Of a stretch of DNA of 64,000 bases, positions 62,501 through 64,000 are shown one piece after another. Every line of letters begins with the position of its first letter. The stretch's first letter is position 1. The stretch lies in assembly GCF_018499875.1 (NCBI RefSeq), contig NZ_JAHBAY010000014.1, positions 1 to 64,000 on the forward strand, read 5' to 3'. The DNA is from Kineosporia corallincola (GTDB lineage Bacteria; Actinomycetota; Actinomycetes; Actinomycetales; Kineosporiaceae). The notes under the pieces were generated by a model. The model was not told where the DNA came from. It worked only from the letters and a program-made list of their open reading frames with translations, and searched no databases. The position numbers and the translations under genes were made by a program.

Positions 62501-64000
62501 GCGGACGACGCCCTGCGGGCCGCCCTGGCCCGGAACGGGGGCGTCGTCTCCGGAAACGTCACTCAGCAGCGGCGTCTCGGTGGCTCTCGCGAGATGCTGG
62601 TGCGGCTGCGCGCCACCCTTCCCACGGCCCGGCAGGTGTCGCCGGGGCAGAATCAGCGCCAGGTGGTTCCGCTGACCTGGCAGGTGGAGATCGGCCCGGC
62701 CCGGCGGCCGGGGGCCGGCGAAACACTGAGGGCCACGATACCGGGTGCCGTCGCGATCAGGCGCTCGCCGGTGCGGCGTGACCTGAGGGATCACCTGCGC
62801 TCCCGGATTCGCCCCGAACGGACGAGTGACAGCCACGAGAAGTCCTTGGGGCCCGATGTCTTCGGTGTTCGCGAGCCTCTGGCCGCACCGGCGATCCTGT
62901 CCGGTGTCACCCAGGCAGAAGCGCCGACGAACAAGGTGGCCTCGCTGCTGCGGGCGATGGACCTGACAGCACCGGACCCGGCACGCCCGATCGCGGTGAC
63001 GGACCTGGCCGAGGCCGAGACGGTGCACCCGGGGCCCGGCGACAGCTCGGCGCCGGACGTGCTGTTCTTCGTGTGGTACGGCGATCCGCTGGGCACCACC
63101 CCTTCCGGTGCGCGGTACCTGTCGACCGCGGCGCAGTCCGCGCAGCGGTTCACCGGGCAGAAGGTTCTGGTGACGGACCGATCGCGGTCCGAGGTCGCCG
63201 CCGCACGGGACGAGAACGGTCATTTCGTCGGTCCTCTGGCTCCCATGCTGAACTGGGCGCGGGACAACGACGTCGCTGTCGTGTCGGTGCACGAGCTGTT
63301 CCACGCCGGTGAGCCGATGCAGTTGCACGGCCCGTTCCGGCAGGAGCTGGCGAAGCGGCAGGGCCGTGGCTACGCGGCGGCCAGCGACATCACCCGGCTG
63401 GAACTGCTGAAGCGTTTCGGTGGGCTGTATCTGGACGGCGACGACGTACTGACGGAGGGGTATCAGGGGAGTCTCTGGCAGGGCCTCGACCGGTTGGGGT
63501 TCGCGGCGCAGCGGATGAAGGGCAACCCCACCAACTCGGCTCTCCTGGCCACCCGTGAGAACCCGATGGTGCAGCAGTACCTCGATCTGATTCAGGGTCA
63601 GTACCAGAAGACTCAGGACAGCATGCTGACACTCTCGGGGAACAGGACCTTCGAGGACACGGTCGGGGAGCTCAGCTGGCCGCGGATGAGGGTGCGGCGC
63701 AACTCGGTGATGGAGCGTACCGGGCCCGACGTGATGGAGCTGCTGGAGTACCCGGACCCGGACCCGGCACCGGACGATGCCGAGGTCGAGCAGGTGCACG
63801 TCGCCGGCATCACCGGTACGGAACTCGCGGGAGTGACCCCGGGTAACGATTTTAGCTGGGGCGGAAACGGTTCCGTCGTCTCTGCGAATTTCTCCGAGGC
63901 GGAGGCCGCGGACGCCCTGACCTCGGCGGCGGCCACGCTGGTGCGCAGCCTCTACAACCGCGACGGCGATCTCGACCTGACCGAGGTGGCGGTGGTCATG
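59564..64000 (+). CDS. giant polymorphic toxin, WXG/CpnT-like N-terminus and TcdB-like glycosyltransferase (3' end outside window)
   Basis: At least 1479 residues; open to the window edge. N-terminus (1-300): DELDWVFLLLCGQNWPKGDEDELRHIAAQIDRL and later hydrophobic helices match the CpnT-like leader of actinobacterial type VII toxins. Residues about 305-860 are Ser/Pro/Gly/Thr linker, including a (ESAVL)n array (DNA 61901-62035). From about 1165 a glycosyltransferase core is seen: VLFFVWYGDPLG, then AASDITRLELLKRFGGLYLDGDDV. This D-x-D and its flank follow the large clostridial toxin (TcdA/TcdB) catalytic domain as I know it, which transfers sugar from UDP-sugar to target proteins. AGGAAG precedes ATG 59564. 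An immunity gene is expected downstream. Targets are unknown. Confidence 0.85.
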   Translation, partial: MSLTVPDELDWVFLLLCGQNWPKGDEDELRHIAAQIDRLSGRIDSAGQFQSAISHAVDSVEGTVGRAFARYGQELAKSGEGLGDATSATADLVRQFALDVENAKYSIIIELAFFGAEILAALSNPFTALSAPAIVAAGRAAVIRILRRLALRTQHLLGRAAKIATYSARIGKWAAGEAVEEMFQDALAQGIQIAEGNRHGLDWTSLGYSAAFGAVGGVMGQGMHAAGSKYISDKVKSTTGARLAGAAAVEAATEVGVGLATLPLGGDASDLGWSALSGGFTGAASHSAGLAGQALGRAAGVDVDAPTVGEIDADAVGAGDAPDLTATGGALPSVSGAVADPTSGGGGGGGAGGASAGSGRTPGATASGDGEDAATGVSLETSGPDLGGDGNDSASPAASDGSGMSSDTSATGSSGAADAFTASAESSVSSHVPEATGAEASSDLPVGSASSASPGATADPSSVPVSASGTPGVSPAVTQDSPEVPGTSTGSSTPSTMMSGASTGSPAPASGSSAPGTGSSTSPTGSSFPTMGGSGPSAASPAAATGSPVSGTAGSPGSVVGSAGSIAGSPGSVVGSAGSTTSSPGSTTSSAGYGAGSPNSATGSSAQGSTSPVAGPVGPAGGSRAGSPESSVSPDASSPAVTIAPTEAPVTPSVSPTASPTLASPGPDLGSPIAPVTVSVPEAQVPSADAVSAAEGSTGPERVSAGAGDSTISSAQTSTAAPTVPTTPPAMTPTTTPTATSSTTTSASRPASAVTAPGMGALPVRRSGRNRTAPESTVPESAVLESAVLESAVLESAVLESAVLESAVLESAVLESAVLESAVPESTDPESAARVGSVALESAALEPTAPPGNLPAIETSSPVQPVEKATEEVRKGLLSPSTVGREPASRTVDALIDPSTSTGTGALWSRSRRAPASTPGRVETVLEATPFVLPAGHEVEAVPDGDQVRAQVRALLGGVQMSGDERRAAAFRAEVEALVADDALRAALARNGGVVSGNVTQQRRLGGSREMLVRLRATLPTARQVSPGQNQRQVVPLTWQVEIGPARRPGAGETLRATIPGAVAIRRSPVRRDLRDHLRSRIRPERTSDSHEKSLGPDVFGVREPLAAPAILSGVTQAEAPTNKVASLLRAMDLTAPDPARPIAVTDLAEAETVHPGPGDSSAPDVLFFVWYGDPLGTTPSGARYLSTAAQSAQRFTGQKVLVTDRSRSEVAAARDENGHFVGPLAPMLNWARDNDVAVVSVHELFHAGEPMQLHGPFRQELAKRQGRGYAAASDITRLELLKRFGGLYLDGDDVLTEGYQGSLWQGLDRLGFAAQRMKGNPTNSALLATRENPMVQQYLDLIQGQYQKTQDSMLTLSGNRTFEDTVGELSWPRMRVRRNSVMERTGPDVMELLEYPDPDPAPDDAEVEQVHVAGITGTELAGVTPGNDFSWGGNGSVVSANFSEAEAADALTSAAATLVRSLYNRDGDLDLTEVAVVM
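61901..62035 (+). repeat. 15-bp tandem repeat inside the toxin linker
   Basis: Eight perfect units of GAGTCCGCTGTCCTG (61901-62020), a ninth with one change (62021-62035) and a degenerate unit before (61886-61900). In frame they encode ESAVL repeats. Perfect identity implies recent slippage; copy number probably varies between strains. Confidence 0.92.

Noticed and set aside
60184-62562. long minus-strand Pro/Glu-rich frames over the toxin gene
   Set aside because: They mirror the Ser/Pro linker of the toxin; no ribosome sites or domains.

Overview
The window is very GC-rich DNA with strong third-position G/C bias and frequent GTG starts, ATGA/GTGA overlaps and Shine-Dalgarno-led operons. 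It carries AfsR/SARP-type regulators, a WXG100/EccC/EccD type VII secretion locus and an ROK-controlled Entner-Doudoroff operon. All of this points to a filamentous or otherwise complex actinomycete; a Kineosporia- or Streptomyces-like organism is plausible but cannot be proven from this piece.

Layout. (1) 1-1.7 kb: weak coding remnants, a tRNA-Leu(GAG) and a C-rich tandem repeat. (2) 1.7-8.8 kb: a T4 beta-protein homologue, then a complete, translationally coupled STM4015-4014-4013-4012-4011 operon (leucine-rich-repeat-like protein, ATP-grasp enzyme, sulfatase-fold hydrolase and two radical SAM enzymes), then a Tat-type polysaccharide deacetylase. (3) 9.1-10.5 kb: a 5'-truncated AAA/DUF4143 ATPase sitting between two diverged copies of the leader of a RutA-like flavin monooxygenase gene. 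(4) 10.5-16.6 kb: the RutA-like monooxygenase, an adenosine/aminodeoxyfutalosine-type deaminase, an ROK regulator and edd-eda. (5) 16.7-21.8 kb: an FG-GAP lipoprotein, a lytic-transglycosylase-like wall protein and a NarL-type two-component system with a small membrane protein. (6) 22.0-37.3 kb: a compact, apparently unusual biosynthetic cluster. It has a MarR regulator, a DHA2 exporter, a coupled operon acyl-CoA dehydrogenase / free carrier protein / C-A-PCP-TE NRPS (predicted glycine) / SRPBCC / ketosynthase with an Asn in place of one catalytic His, and a large AfsR-type regulator. A ~1.1-kb island carrying two small overlapping genes lies between two copies of the ketosynthase 3' end and its palindromic terminator. 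(7) 37.3-64 kb: an ECF sigma factor followed by a type VII (ESX-like) secretion locus. It includes two WXG100 proteins, long repeat-rich secreted proteins, EccC, EccD, a drastically shortened EccB-like protein, a protein with a possible ADP-ribosyltransferase-like C-terminus, a beta-helix/EccA-like AAA fusion, an EspI/MinD-like ATPase, a YbaB-like protein and a third WXG-like protein. The locus ends in a giant polymorphic toxin with a WXG/CpnT-like N-terminus and a TcdA/TcdB-like glycosyltransferase domain that runs off the window.

How the genes work together. EccC (three ATPase modules) and EccD form the recognisable core of the secretion channel, the WXG100 pair and WXG-headed giants are the likely substrates, and the EccA-like AAA domain, MinD-like and YbaB-like proteins are accessory factors. 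No EccE or mycosin is visible; they may lie downstream. In the biosynthetic cluster the lone carrier protein, dehydrogenase and ketosynthase would make or modify an acyl chain that the condensation domain joins to glycine, giving an acyl-glycine-type product exported by the MFS protein. This last point is inference. No database searches were possible: all family calls come from reading motifs, lengths and gene order.
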